A program made the translations under genes and the position numbers. A stretch of DNA of 64,000 bases from Solirubrobacter deserti (GTDB taxonomy: Bacteria > Actinomycetota > Thermoleophilia > Solirubrobacterales > Solirubrobacteraceae). Below the pieces are notes generated by a model. The model was not told the DNA's origin, made no database searches, and saw only the letters and a list, made by a program, of their open reading frames with translations. The DNA lies in contig NZ_JAPCID010000002.1 in assembly GCF_027587175.1 (NCBI RefSeq), forward strand, positions 124,001-188,000, in the 5' to 3' direction. Numbering within the stretch: the first letter of the stretch is position 1; every line of letters starts with the position of its first letter. Shown in pieces: positions 51,586 to 59,740 of this stretch.

Positions 51586-51698
51586 CCGTCCTCGCCACCC
51601 CCACCGCCCGCCGCCGCCCCGCGAGCCACGCCTTTTCAACCCCCGTCGTCCGCGAGATCGCCCGGCCACAAGCCGGCGCGGCCGCCGACGTCTGGTGA
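51582..51698 (+). CDS. Possible 38-residue coupled peptide after the MFS gene
   Basis: The ATG overlaps the MFS stop codon (ATGA), with GGAG eight bases upstream. The product is Ala/Arg/Pro-rich, with no recognisable motif. The frame overlaps the end of the convergent methyltransferase gene by 63 bases, which weakens the case. Either a small coupled peptide or chance. Confidence 0.3.
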   Translation: MTVLATPTARRRPASHAFSTPVVREIARPQAGAAADVW

Positions 51699-52553
51699 CC
51701 GGAACGTCCACAGCTCGACCGAGCCGCTGACGGTCGCGGCGCGAGGCGTCACACCCTCGCGCCGGTGCGCCCCCGCCGGACTCATCTCAAGCACGCGCTC
51801 GACGTCCTCGGCGTCGAGCTCCATCGTCCAGCGCACGGCCTCCCGGCCGGCGAGCTCGAGGTGCGCGCCGACCGTCCGCTCGAGCCGCTCGACCTTCGCG
51901 GGATCGACGTGCACGCCGTGCAGCTCCGACAGCTCCGCCAGGTGCTCGGGCGTCGGGATGACCACGAGCGCGGTCCCGCCGGGACGCAGCACCCGGGCCA
52001 TCTCCGCCGCGTTGCGCGGCGAGAACACGTCCAGGACGAGATCGACCGTGTCGTCGCGCAAGGGCAGCGGCGCCCACACGTCCGCGACGATGGCCGCGAT
52101 GTCCGCGTGCGCCCGCGCGGCGTGCCGCAGCGCGGGTCGTGAGGTGTCCAGCGCGATCCCGAGCGCGCCGGGCAGCGCGTCGAGCACGCCCGCGAGATGG
52201 TGGCCCGTGCCCGCGCCGAGATCGAGCACGACGCGCTCGGCGGCCGCGCCCGCGGAGGCGGCGTCGCCGCGGCCTTTGCCCCCACCGCGCGTCTCGCCGG
52301 CCGCGGCTGCCAGCGCGCGCGTGAGCGGCGCGTAGTGGCCCGCGTCGAACACGGCCGCGCGCGCCGCGACCATCTCCGCGTCGTCGCCGGTCGGCGGCGC
52401 CCCGCGCAGCAGCGTCACGTGCCCGTGGCGCGCGACGTCGAACGTGTGGCGCTGATCGCACACCAGCGAGCGGTCGGCCATGCGCAGGCCGCCGGCGCAG
52501 ACGGGACAGCGGAGCAACGTGGCACCGCGCGCGTGCGGCGCCGGGACGGACAT
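51636..52553 (-). CDS. RlmA/TlrB-type 23S rRNA guanine-N1 methyltransferase
   Basis: 305 residues. The N-terminal zinc site is CPVC-x10-C-x3-H (LRCPVCAGGL and LVCDQRHTFDVA), diagnostic for RlmA-type enzymes, followed by HGHVTLL. The SAM-binding motif I is VLDLGAGTGHHLAGVL, and the later strand is VLDVFSPRNAAEMARVLRPGG. Members methylate G745 or G748 in helix 35 of 23S rRNA, and G748 methylation can give macrolide (tylosin) resistance; which position applies here cannot be told. The C-terminal 20 residues extend past the usual family end. Confidence 0.87.
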   Translation of the reverse strand: MSVPAPHARGATLLRCPVCAGGLRMADRSLVCDQRHTFDVARHGHVTLLRGAPPTGDDAEMVAARAAVFDAGHYAPLTRALAAAAGETRGGGKGRGDAASAGAAAERVVLDLGAGTGHHLAGVLDALPGALGIALDTSRPALRHAARAHADIAAIVADVWAPLPLRDDTVDLVLDVFSPRNAAEMARVLRPGGTALVVIPTPEHLAELSELHGVHVDPAKVERLERTVGAHLELAGREAVRWTMELDAEDVERVLEMSPAGAHRREGVTPRAATVSGSVELWTFRSPDVGGRAGLWPGDLADDGG

Positions 52554-52665
52554 GCCCCGAGCCTAGCCGCGGAAAAGGGGAACCGTGAACTGCGCCGTGG
52601 TCGGTTCGGCGCAGTCCACGGTCACCGAGCGGGGTTCCAGTTCGCCCGGAGCGACGGACTGTAGT

Positions 52666-52728
52666 CCTACATGTCGTAGGGATCAAGGCCGCGCCGGACG
52701 AATGTCCAGCGATCTCTACACGTCGTAG
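52666..52728 (+). promoter_or_regulatory. Two BlaI-type operators and promoter of the BlaI gene
   Basis: CCTACATGTCGTAGG at 52666-52680 is a perfect CCTAC-N5-GTAGG palindrome. CTACACGTCGTAG at 52716-52728 is the second copy with the same core. TATGAT at 52733-52738 is a good -10, seven bases before the GTG start, so the message may be leaderless. The layout fits autorepression by BlaI. A related site lies at 57532-57546. Confidence 0.7.
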
Positions 52729-52744
52729 GACTTATGATGGGCGC

Positions 52745-53125
52745 GTGACGGATTCCGGGTCGATCCAGGGCGAGCTGCAGGGTCAGGTGATGGCGGCGCT
52801 GTGGCGCGTCGGCTCCGGGACGGTCGAGCAGGTGCGCGAGGAACTGCCGCCGCGCTATCAGGGCGCGTACAACACCGTCCAGACCGTGCTCAACCGGCTC
52901 ACGACGCGCGGCCTGCTCGAGCGCGAGCGGGAAGGCCGCGGGTACGTGTACCGCCCGAAGGTGACCGAGGCCGAGTATCTCTCGGGCAGCATCCGGCGCA
53001 CGCTCGCCGGAGCCTCGAGCGGCGCGCGCCAGGCCGCGCTGGCCAGCATCATCGGCGGCCTGCGACCCGATGAGCTGTCCGAGCTCGAGGAACTCGCGCG
53101 CGAGGCACGCGAACCGCGCAAGTGA
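52745..53125 (+). CDS. BlaI/MecI/CopY-family repressor
   Basis: 126 residues from GTG 52745. The winged helix-turn-helix reads VMAALWRVGSGTVEQVREELP and YNTVQTVLNRLTTRGLLERE, then GRGYVYRPKVTEAEYL, the family signature in which proteolytic cleavage inactivates the repressor. The C-terminal dimerisation helices are present. There is no CxC motif as in CopY. It is coupled (GTGA) to an M56 peptidase gene, its likely inactivator. Two matching operators lie in front, and a third lies before the metal permease at 57615. Confidence 0.92.
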   Translation: MTDSGSIQGELQGQVMAALWRVGSGTVEQVREELPPRYQGAYNTVQTVLNRLTTRGLLEREREGRGYVYRPKVTEAEYLSGSIRRTLAGASSGARQAALASIIGGLRPDELSELEELAREAREPRK

Positions 53126-54060
53126 CCGCGCTGCTCGTCGCCGCCGCGCTCGCCGTCTGCGCGATCGCACTGCCCCACGCGCTGCGGCTCGACCACGCGC
53201 CGGCAGGCTTCGCCGCCGCGATCTGGCTCAGCGCGCTGCTGCTGCGCGCGCTCGCCTCGATCGGCGCGGTGGTGGCGATCGAGGTCTACCTGCCGGTGAC
53301 CGGACCGCTCGAGCCGTTCGGCGCCTGGTGTGCCGGAGCGCTGTCCAGCCACACCCTCACGGACGCGCTGTTCGCGCTGCCGGCGCTCGTGCTCGCCGGG
53401 TCGCTGGTGGCCGGAATCGTCGCGCTCGTGCGTGCGCACCGGCACGTCGACGCGCTCGTGCGCGAGTACGCCGTCGGCACCGGCCCGGACGGAAGCGTCG
53501 TGCTGGGCGACGGCGAGCTGCTGATCGCGGCCGCCGGACCGCGGGTCCTCGTGTCCGCCGGGGCGCTGGTCACGCTCGACGACGCCGAGTTGCGCGCCGG
53601 CCTCGAACACGAACGGGGCCACATCGTCCTGCGCCACCGCTACCTGCTGATCGCGGGTGAGCTGGCACGAGCCGTCGCGCGCTTCGTGCCCGGCACCAGC
53701 GCCGCCGCGCGTGAGCTCACGTTCGCGCTCGAGCGCCACGCGGACCTCTACGCGCTCTCGCGCCGCCACGATCCCGCGGTGCTCGCGAGCGCGATCTGCA
53801 AGACCGCCCGCGGCTCGCTACGGGCACCGGCGCTGAGCCTCGGCGGCGGCGTCGTCGCGCGCCGCGCGCGGCTCCTGCTGGAAGCCGACCCGGAGGCCAA
53901 GCCGCCGCGCGCCCACCCGGGCCTGTTCGCGCTCGCGCCGCTGATGGTCGCGCTCGTGCTCGTCGGCGCGCTCGCGCTGCCGTTCGCGGCGCACGCCGGC
54001 TACCACGAGAAGCACCGGCTCGGCACGCCGCACACCTGCCACGCCTCAGACGCCGCGTAG
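53122..54060 (+). CDS. M56 (BlaR1-type) membrane metallopeptidase without penicillin-binding domain
   Basis: 312 residues. About four membrane helices (roughly 3-20, 30-52, 85-105 and 270-292) surround the cytosolic peptidase with LEHERGHIVLRHRYLL (HExxH) and the downstream FALERHADLYALSR. The large extracellular beta-lactam sensor of BlaR1 is absent. The C-terminus after the last helix is short and rich in possible metal ligands (HAGYHEKH, then PHTCHA). A peptide or metal-sensing role is plausible. It presumably cleaves or triggers loss of the coupled BlaI repressor. Its end overlaps the convergent ABC permease gene by 15 bases. Confidence 0.88.
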   Translation: MTALLVAAALAVCAIALPHALRLDHAPAGFAAAIWLSALLLRALASIGAVVAIEVYLPVTGPLEPFGAWCAGALSSHTLTDALFALPALVLAGSLVAGIVALVRAHRHVDALVREYAVGTGPDGSVVLGDGELLIAAAGPRVLVSAGALVTLDDAELRAGLEHERGHIVLRHRYLLIAGELARAVARFVPGTSAAARELTFALERHADLYALSRRHDPAVLASAICKTARGSLRAPALSLGGGVVARRARLLLEADPEAKPPRAHPGLFALAPLMVALVLVGALALPFAAHAGYHEKHRLGTPHTCHASDAA

Positions 54061-54879
54061 GCGCCGGCTCGTCACTCCCACAAGCGGTAGGACCACGAGC
54101 AGGCCGGCGATCGCGGCGCCCGCGGCCACGTCCGTGTAGTAGGAGAGGTAGAGCCCGCCGACGCCGCACGCCACGCCGAGCGCGCACGCGGCCACGATCA
54201 GCGGCGGAACACGCTGCGTGAACGCCCGCGCGGCGACCGCCGGGCCGATCAGCGCCGCGATCACGAGCAGGTTGCCGAGCGCCTGCACGCCGACGAGCAC
54301 CGCCGCCGTCAGCAGCAGCGCCAGCAGGGCCTCCGCCACGCGAGACCCGACGCCGAGCGAGCGCGCCGCGACCGGGTCGAAGCCGTACGTCAGCAGCCGC
54401 GGGTACGCGACCCAGCTGCCGGCGAGCACGACCGCCGCCAGCGCCGCGGCGAGCGCGAGGCTCGTCGGGCTGGTGGCGAGCACATCGCCGAACAGCAGGC
54501 CCTGCAGGCCGGGTGGCGAGTCGGCCGAGAGCGCGACCAGCGTCCCGACGCCCAGCAGCGACGTGATCACGACCGCCACCGCGTTGTCGGCCCCGAGCGA
54601 GCGCAGCCGCGCGGCCGCGGCGATGGCGAGCGCGGCGACGAGCAGCCCGACCGCCCCGCCGAGCGCGAGCGGCACGCCGAGCATCGCGGCGACCACGAGC
54701 CCGGGGAACATCCCGTGCGCCAGCGACTCCGCGCTGTAGGCCCGTCCGAGCAGCACGACCCACACGCCCAGCGCGCCACACGCCAGCCCGACCAGGGAGA
54801 CCTCGAGCAGCGCCTCGCGCAGGATCGGCTCCCGCCACGGGTCCAGCAGCGCGTCAAGCACGGGCGGGCGCGGCCGCAC
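54046..54879 (-). CDS. Metal ABC transporter permease 1 (ZnuB/MntB type)
   Basis: 277 residues, about eight helices, ABC-3 family. Typical elements are GLACGALGVWVVLLGRAYSAESLAHGMFPG near the start and FDPVAARSLGVG and LLVIAALIGPAVAARAF in the second half. It is the last gene of a four-gene minus-strand operon (permease 2, binding protein, ATPase, permease 1) in which every junction overlaps. Zinc or manganese uptake is the family function; neighbouring genes favour zinc. Confidence 0.9.
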   Translation of the reverse strand: MRPRPPVLDALLDPWREPILREALLEVSLVGLACGALGVWVVLLGRAYSAESLAHGMFPGLVVAAMLGVPLALGGAVGLLVAALAIAAAARLRSLGADNAVAVVITSLLGVGTLVALSADSPPGLQGLLFGDVLATSPTSLALAAALAAVVLAGSWVAYPRLLTYGFDPVAARSLGVGSRVAEALLALLLTAAVLVGVQALGNLLVIAALIGPAVAARAFTQRVPPLIVAACALGVACGVGGLYLSYYTDVAAGAAIAGLLVVLPLVGVTSRRLRGV

Positions 54880-55609
54880 GACGAGGGCCGTCGCCGTCCA
54901 CCGGGACGCGGATCACCGCGTGCTCGTAGGTCGCGGCCAGCACGGGCTCGGTCAGCGCGAGCGCGGGCGGGCCGAAGTCGACCATGCGGCGGTTCAGGCA
55001 CAGCACGTGGTCCCAGGCGCGAGCCTGGCCGACGTCGTGGGTGCTCACCAGGACGCCCCGGCCCTCAGCGGCGAGCGTGTCGATCAGCGTCGTCAGCCGC
55101 TCGGCGGACGGCGTGTCCAGGCCGGTGAAGGGCTCGTCGAACAGGACGAGGTCGGCGTCCTGCAGCAACGCGCGGGCGACCAGGACACGCTGGCGCTGGC
55201 CGCCGGAGAGCTCACCGAACGTCGTCTCCGCGCGGTCGCTGAGGCCGACGCGGTCGAGCGCGGCGAGCGCTTCCGCCCGCTCCCGCCGGCCCGGCCGGCG
55301 CCACCACGGGCCGCGGGCGAGCGCGCCCATCAGCACGACGTCGAGTGCGGACACCGGGTAGTCGAGCCGCGAGCGCTCGGTCTGCGGGACGGTACCGGTC
55401 GTCCCGCTCACCGCGAGCGACCCGGCGCGTGGCGCCAGCTCGCCGAGCAGCGCCCGCATCAGCGTCGTCTTGCCGCCGCCGTTCGGTCCCAGGACGCCGA
55501 CGCGCTCACCGCGTGCGACCGCGAAGGTCACGTCCTCGAGGACGGGCGGCCCGCCGGGGTAGCCGACGGCCAGGCCGCGAGCGTCGATCAGAGGCCCGCG
55601 ATCGTGCAC
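54854..55609 (-). CDS. Metal ABC transporter ATPase (ZnuC/MntB type)
   Basis: 251 residues from GTG 55609. It has Walker A (GPNGGGKTT), Q-loop (VPQTE), signature (LSGGQRQRV), Walker B (DLVLFDEPFTG) and H-loop (STHD). All catalytic residues are present. It energises the two adjacent ABC-3 permeases. The start lies within the end of the binding-protein gene, and the stop within the start of permease 1, so the four proteins are translated as a coupled set. Confidence 0.92.
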   Translation of the reverse strand: MHDRGPLIDARGLAVGYPGGPPVLEDVTFAVARGERVGVLGPNGGGKTTLMRALLGELAPRAGSLAVSGTTGTVPQTERSRLDYPVSALDVVLMGALARGPWWRRPGRRERAEALAALDRVGLSDRAETTFGELSGGQRQRVLVARALLQDADLVLFDEPFTGLDTPSAERLTTLIDTLAAEGRGVLVSTHDVGQARAWDHVLCLNRRMVDFGPPALALTEPVLAATYEHAVIRVPVDGDGPRRAAAPARA

Positions 55610-56613
55610 CCTTGCGCTTCCCCCGTGAAGCCCTTGACCATCGCGTCGGCGTTCGCCGCCTCCATGCCGAGGTAGGTCGCGCCGGGCGTGCCCTCGGCGC
55701 CCAGCGAGTCGCCGTAGAGCACGTAGTCGGCCTTCGCGCCCGTCCGGCGGGCGATCGTCTTGGCCAGCTCCGGGTTGACCGAGCTCTCCGGGAAGATCGC
55801 TTTGACCTTCTCGCGGCGGACGACCTCGGCCAGCTCGGCCAGCTCACCCGCGGACGGCTGGGCCTGCGCGGACTGCGAAGGCGTCGCCGCGCCGACGACC
55901 GTGATCCCGTAGCGCTCGGTGAAGTAGCCGAACGCGTCGTGGCTGGTGACGAGCTTGCGCTCGGCGGCCGGAACCTGGTTCATGCACGCCTCGATGCCCT
56001 GGTCGAGCGCCTGGACCTTCTGCAGGTAGGCGTCGGCGTTGGCGCGGTAGGTCGCGGCGTTGGCCGGCGAGGCCTTGATCAGCTGGTCGCGGATCACCGG
56101 GATCGCGGCCGCGACGTTACGCGGGTCGTGCCACCAGTGGGCGTCGAGCTCGTGCTCCTCGCCTTCCTCGGCGTGCGCTTCCTCCTCGCCCGCGTGCTCT
56201 TCCTCCTTCTCGCCGTGACCATGCCCGCCCTCGGCGGCCTCGACCTTGTGCGGCGTGTGGTCGGGCGCGATCGCGACCTCGGCGGGCTGGCCGCCGGCCT
56301 GCTGGACGAGCTCCTCCATCCAGTGGTCGAGCTCGTTGCCGGACTCGAAGACGAGCTTCGCGCCCGCCACGGCCTTGACGTCGTCCGGACGCGGCTCGTA
56401 CTCGTGCGGGTCGCTGTTGGCCTGCAGGATCTGGTGGACCTCGGCGCCGTCGCCGGCGACGTTGCGCACGATGTCGCCGAGCTGGGTCGTGGACGCGACC
56501 ACGACCGGGCGCTCCCCGCGGGCGGGCGCGCCGCCGGCGGACGGCTCGTCCTCACCCCCGCAGGCGGCGAACAACACGGGCAGGGCGAGAAGAAGAGCGG
56601 CTGACTTACGCAT
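55588..56613 (-). CDS. Metal ABC transporter binding lipoprotein with His/Glu-rich loop (ZnuA type)
   Basis: 341 residues from ATG 56613, with lipoprotein signal LPVLFAACGG. The cluster A-I fold shows DPHEYEPRPDD (first His ligand), HWWHDPRN (second), TSHDAFGYFTERYGI (third) and ESSVNPELAKTIA near the acidic fourth ligand. Between the first and second ligands (about 133-165) is a long loop of His and Glu (GGHGHGEK, EEEHAGEEEAH), the mark of zinc-specific binding proteins. Its start overlaps the end of permease 2. Zinc is the likely ligand. Confidence 0.92.
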   Translation of the reverse strand: MRKSAALLLALPVLFAACGGEDEPSAGGAPARGERPVVVASTTQLGDIVRNVAGDGAEVHQILQANSDPHEYEPRPDDVKAVAGAKLVFESGNELDHWMEELVQQAGGQPAEVAIAPDHTPHKVEAAEGGHGHGEKEEEHAGEEEAHAEEGEEHELDAHWWHDPRNVAAAIPVIRDQLIKASPANAATYRANADAYLQKVQALDQGIEACMNQVPAAERKLVTSHDAFGYFTERYGITVVGAATPSQSAQAQPSAGELAELAEVVRREKVKAIFPESSVNPELAKTIARRTGAKADYVLYGDSLGAEGTPGATYLGMEAANADAMVKGFTGEAQGCTIAGL

Positions 56614-57430
56614 CCCGACGACCATACCGGGACTGACTCTCATTTACTAGCGCCGAGAGGAGAAACGTGCCGCCGCCCAGCGCCGCGACCGTCGCGCCGG
56701 GCGGCGCGTTGGTGCGCACCGAGAGCCAGACGCCGGCGAGCCCGAGCGCCGCGGTGAGCGCCACGCTCGCGAGCTGCCAGGCGAGCAGCCGGTTCGTCCA
56801 CAGCCGAGCGGTCGCGGCGGGCACGACCAGCAGCGCGGTCGCCAGCAGGGCCCCGACCGCGGCGAGCGTCGCCACCGAGGCGAAGCCGACCAGCGCGAGC
56901 AGCACCAGGTCGGGCCAGCGCGAGCGCACGCCGAGCGCGCGGGCTCCCGTCGCGTCGAACCCGGTGGCGAGCCAGCGCGGCCCGAGCACGACCGTTGCGA
57001 TCAGCGCGAGCACCGACGCCACGGCGCCGAGCAGGAGGTCGGTGTTCGTCAGCGCGAAGAGGCTGCCGAACAGCAGCGAGTCGACCTCCGAGCCGGAATG
57101 GAAGACGTTGGACGCGAGCACGACGCCGATCACGAGCGCTCCGACGAGCGTCAGCGCGGTGGCGACGTCGTAGCCCGCGCGGCGGCGCGCCGACAGCCCG
57201 CCGACCCCGGCCGCGACGAGCGCGCCGGTGCCCATCGCGCCGGCCATCGGCGCAAAGCCCAGGCCCGCCGCGAGCACCAGACCCGGGAACGCGGCGGCCG
57301 CGACGGCGTGCGTGTAGAAGGCCAGCCCGCGCAACACGATCCAGGTGCCGAGCAGCCCGGCACCCGCGCTCACGAGCAGCACCTCGAGCATCGCGCGCTG
57401 CTCGAACGCGTAGAGCGCGATGAGATTCAT
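56606..57430 (-). CDS. Metal ABC transporter permease 2 (ABC-3 family), first gene of the operon
   Basis: 274 residues, eight helices, ABC-3 family: LLGTWIVLRGLAFYTHAVAAAAFPG, LLFGSLFALTNTDLLLG and FDATGARALGVRSR. It is clearly different from permease 1, so the transporter may use a permease heterodimer, as known for some manganese and zinc importers with two permease subunits. The ATG at 57430 is only six bases past a TACAGT hexamer on the minus strand, suggesting a leaderless message. An inverted repeat with seven-base arms overlaps the -35 area. Confidence 0.88.
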   Translation of the reverse strand: MNLIALYAFEQRAMLEVLLVSAGAGLLGTWIVLRGLAFYTHAVAAAAFPGLVLAAGLGFAPMAGAMGTGALVAAGVGGLSARRRAGYDVATALTLVGALVIGVVLASNVFHSGSEVDSLLFGSLFALTNTDLLLGAVASVLALIATVVLGPRWLATGFDATGARALGVRSRWPDLVLLALVGFASVATLAAVGALLATALLVVPAATARLWTNRLLAWQLASVALTAALGLAGVWLSVRTNAPPGATVAALGGGTFLLSALVNESQSRYGRRDA

Positions 57431-57436
57431 TCCTAG

Positions 57437-57485
57437 ACTGTAGCCGTGGCCATGGAAAACCGTCTCCGACGATGCCTAGGAGACG
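57437..57485 (-). promoter_or_regulatory. Promoter region of the metal ABC operon with inverted repeat
   Basis: On the minus strand TACAGT (57442-57437) lies six bases before the start codon as a -10 candidate. CGTCTCC (57461-57467) and GGAGACG (57479-57485) are exact inverted arms with an 11-base spacer, placed over the -35 region where a repressor could act. It does not resemble the Fur-type box at 60359. Confidence 0.45.
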
Positions 57486-57525
57486 TCCTCGACCGTACAG
57501 TCGGCCAGGTTACAGCACTTTTCGC

Positions 57526-57554
57526 TTGATCCCTACAGGTCGTCGGATTACAGT
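57526..57554 (+). promoter_or_regulatory. Promoter of the permease/TIGR03943 pair with embedded BlaI-type operator
   Basis: TTGATC (57526-57531) and TACAGT (57549-57554) are spaced by exactly 17 bases. Between them CCTACAGGTCGTCGG (57532-57546) matches the perfect BlaI-gene operator at 13 of 15 positions. A repressor bound here would block the promoter. Confidence 0.65.
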
Positions 57555-57614
57555 GCCGACCTGCCGTGGACGACTGGAGGGCGTCTGGGCACGGACACGC
57601 TGAGGCGATCAAGC

Positions 57615-58961
57615 ATGACGACGATTTCGGTGGCGGCCGGCCGGCGCATCAAGATGCTCGGGCCGGGAATCGCCTTGTTGGGGGCAGTCACGGTGCTGTC
57701 CCCGTATCTGTGGCATTCGACGTGGCGCGACACGGGCTTCTCGTTCGGCTACGTCCCGTTCCACCTGTGGTGCTGGCTGCCGTTCGTGGTGCTCGCGTTC
57801 GCCGCGGGGCGCCTCGGCCGCGTCGCCGGCGGGCTGTTCGCCGCCGGGCTGATGGCGGGCACCGTCGCGACGGTCGAGCTCACCCAGGCCCTCGACGACG
57901 GCTCCGAGCGGCTCGGGCTCGCCCTGCCGGGGCTGCTCTCGCTCGCGGTGATCGGCGCTTGGGGCCTGAAGGCGCACCCGCGCGGAAACGGCCGGATCAG
58001 CCGCCAGCTGGTGATCGCGGTCGTGGCGCTGCTGGCGCTCGTGATCATCGGCGGGCGGATCGGCGAGCTCGGCGAAGCGGCGCGCGCCCAGACGTTCCTG
58101 GTCATCGGCACGTCGATCGCGCTCGAGGCGATGCCGTTCGTCCTGCTCGGCGCGGCCGTCTCGGCGGCGATCGAGGTCTTCGTCCCGTCGCGCTGGTTCG
58201 AGCGGATCGCCCGGCTGCCGCTCCCGCTGCAGGTGCCCGCGGTGGCGCTGTCGGGCGTTGCGATGCCGGTCTGCGAGTGCGGCTCGGTGCCCGTCGCGCG
58301 CCGGCTGATCATGCGCGGCGTCCACCCGGCGGCGGGCATCGCGTTCATGCTCGCCGCTCCCGTGATCAACCCGATCGTGCTGTTCTCGACCGCGGTCGCC
58401 TACTCGGGGCGCGGTGCGACCGAGATGGTGCTCGGCCGGCTCGGCCTCGGGCTCGTCCTCGCGATGGTCGCGGGCGCGCTGATCGCCAGCCGCGGCGGCG
58501 GCGCCGCCCTCGCGGCGCATGCGCGCAAGGGCCGCGGGGCGAGCGAGCACGACCACAGCCAGGGCCGCCTGCGCGGCTTCATCGACCACCTGATGTCCGA
58601 CCTGCTGCTGATGGGCAAGTACATCGTGCTCGGCGCCGCGATCGCCGCCGCCCTGCAGACGATCGTCCCCCAGAGCGTGTTCACCGGCGTGCTCACGTCG
58701 CCGTTCGTCGGCGCGCTGCTGATGATCACGCTCGCGTTCTTCCTGTCGCTGTGCTCGGAGGCCGACGCCTTCGTGGCCGTGTCCTTCATCCAATTCCCGC
58801 CCGGGCCGCAACTCGCGTTCCTGGTGGCCGGGCCGGTGTTCGACACCAAGCTGGTGCTGCTCTACGGCAGCGCCTTCGGACGCGCCTTCGTCGTGAAGCT
58901 GGCGCTCGTGATCGTGCCCGTCGTGGTGGCGGGTTCCATGCTCTTCCAGGCGGTGATCTAG
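57615..58961 (+). CDS. ArsP/YraQ-type permease (PF03773), probable metal transporter
   Basis: 448 residues, about ten helices, from ATG 57615 with GAGG upstream. The two-repeat permease fold shows EAMPFVLLGAAVSAAIEVFVP, the cysteine motif MPVCECGSVPVARRL and the matching second-repeat SLCSEADAFVAVSFIQFPPG. A His/Asp-containing cytosolic loop (SEHDHSQG) lies between the halves. Relatives transport arsenicals or are linked to Cu/Zn. Together with the adjacent TIGR03943 protein it forms a pair often seen in zinc regulons. The promoter carries a BlaI-type operator. Confidence 0.87.
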   Translation: MTTISVAAGRRIKMLGPGIALLGAVTVLSPYLWHSTWRDTGFSFGYVPFHLWCWLPFVVLAFAAGRLGRVAGGLFAAGLMAGTVATVELTQALDDGSERLGLALPGLLSLAVIGAWGLKAHPRGNGRISRQLVIAVVALLALVIIGGRIGELGEAARAQTFLVIGTSIALEAMPFVLLGAAVSAAIEVFVPSRWFERIARLPLPLQVPAVALSGVAMPVCECGSVPVARRLIMRGVHPAAGIAFMLAAPVINPIVLFSTAVAYSGRGATEMVLGRLGLGLVLAMVAGALIASRGGGAALAAHARKGRGASEHDHSQGRLRGFIDHLMSDLLLMGKYIVLGAAIAAALQTIVPQSVFTGVLTSPFVGALLMITLAFFLSLCSEADAFVAVSFIQFPPGPQLAFLVAGPVFDTKLVLLYGSAFGRAFVVKLALVIVPVVVAGSMLFQAVI

Positions 58962-59740
58962 TGAGTGCTGATTCCTGTGGCTGCGGCGGACCGGAGACCG
59001 ATTCCGAGACGCACGCGCACCACGGCCACGACCACGGGCACGACCACGCGGCCCCGGCCGGCAAGGGCTGGGACTGGACGCGGACGCTACGCGCGCTCGC
59101 GATCGCGTCCTGGGGCGGCCTGTTCGTCTACCTGTGGGTGAGCGGTCGCGCCACGACCTACATCGGCCCGAAGACCGAGTGGGTCGTCTGGCTGGGCGCG
59201 ATCACCCTGCCGCTGGTCGCGCTCGTCTACCTGTACGGGTCGCGCGGGAACGGGCGCACGCCCACGGTGCGCGAGTTCGGGGCCAACGGCCTGCTCGTCG
59301 CGCCGATCCTGTTGACGCTGATGGTGCCCGCGCCGTCGCTCGGCGCCCAGGCCGTGTCGGCCAAGCGCACGGACAAGGTCGCCGCGCCGCTGCAGACCGC
59401 GATCGAGGGCGACATCCGCCTGTTCGAGATCGCGTGGGCCAAGGACTCGGCCGAGTACGCCGACTACAACGAGATCGGCGCCGGCACGCCGGTGGACTTC
59501 GTCGCGTTCGTCTCCAAGGAGCAGGACGCCAACGGCGAGCTCGAGGTCGCGCGCTTCATGGTCGGCTGCTGCGCCGCCGACGCCAACAGCTTCACCGTGA
59601 TGGTGCAGAACGCGCCGAAGCTGCCCGTTGACACCTGGGTGCAGATCAAGGGCAAGCTGGCCGGCACGCCGGGCCAGGACCTCAAGGTCGTCGCCAGCAA
59701 GGTCGACGAGGTCGCCCCGCCGGACAACCCTTACAGCTGA
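58961..59740 (+). CDS. TIGR03943-family partner of the permease, His-rich N-terminus
   Basis: 259 residues from GTG 58961, overlapping the permease stop by one base. The N-terminus is a metal-binding tail (DSCGCGGPE, then HAHHGHDHGHDHA). Two membrane helices (about 40-60 and 68-85) and a third (about 103-118) follow, then an external domain with GTPVDFVAFVSKE, RFMVGCCAADANSF and VDTWVQIKGKL, diagnostic for TIGR03943/DUF1980. These proteins work with PF03773 permeases, and many are zinc-regulated. A metal-delivery or gating role is inferred. Confidence 0.87.
   Translation: MSADSCGCGGPETDSETHAHHGHDHGHDHAAPAGKGWDWTRTLRALAIASWGGLFVYLWVSGRATTYIGPKTEWVVWLGAITLPLVALVYLYGSRGNGRTPTVREFGANGLLVAPILLTLMVPAPSLGAQAVSAKRTDKVAAPLQTAIEGDIRLFEIAWAKDSAEYADYNEIGAGTPVDFVAFVSKEQDANGELEVARFMVGCCAADANSFTVMVQNAPKLPVDTWVQIKGKLAGTPGQDLKVVASKVDEVAPPDNPYS

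Noticed and set aside
57495-57515. Further TACAG-containing promoters between the divergent metal genes
   Set aside because: Several TACAG words occur, but only those at 57549 and 57442 have suitable distance to a start or a -35 element.
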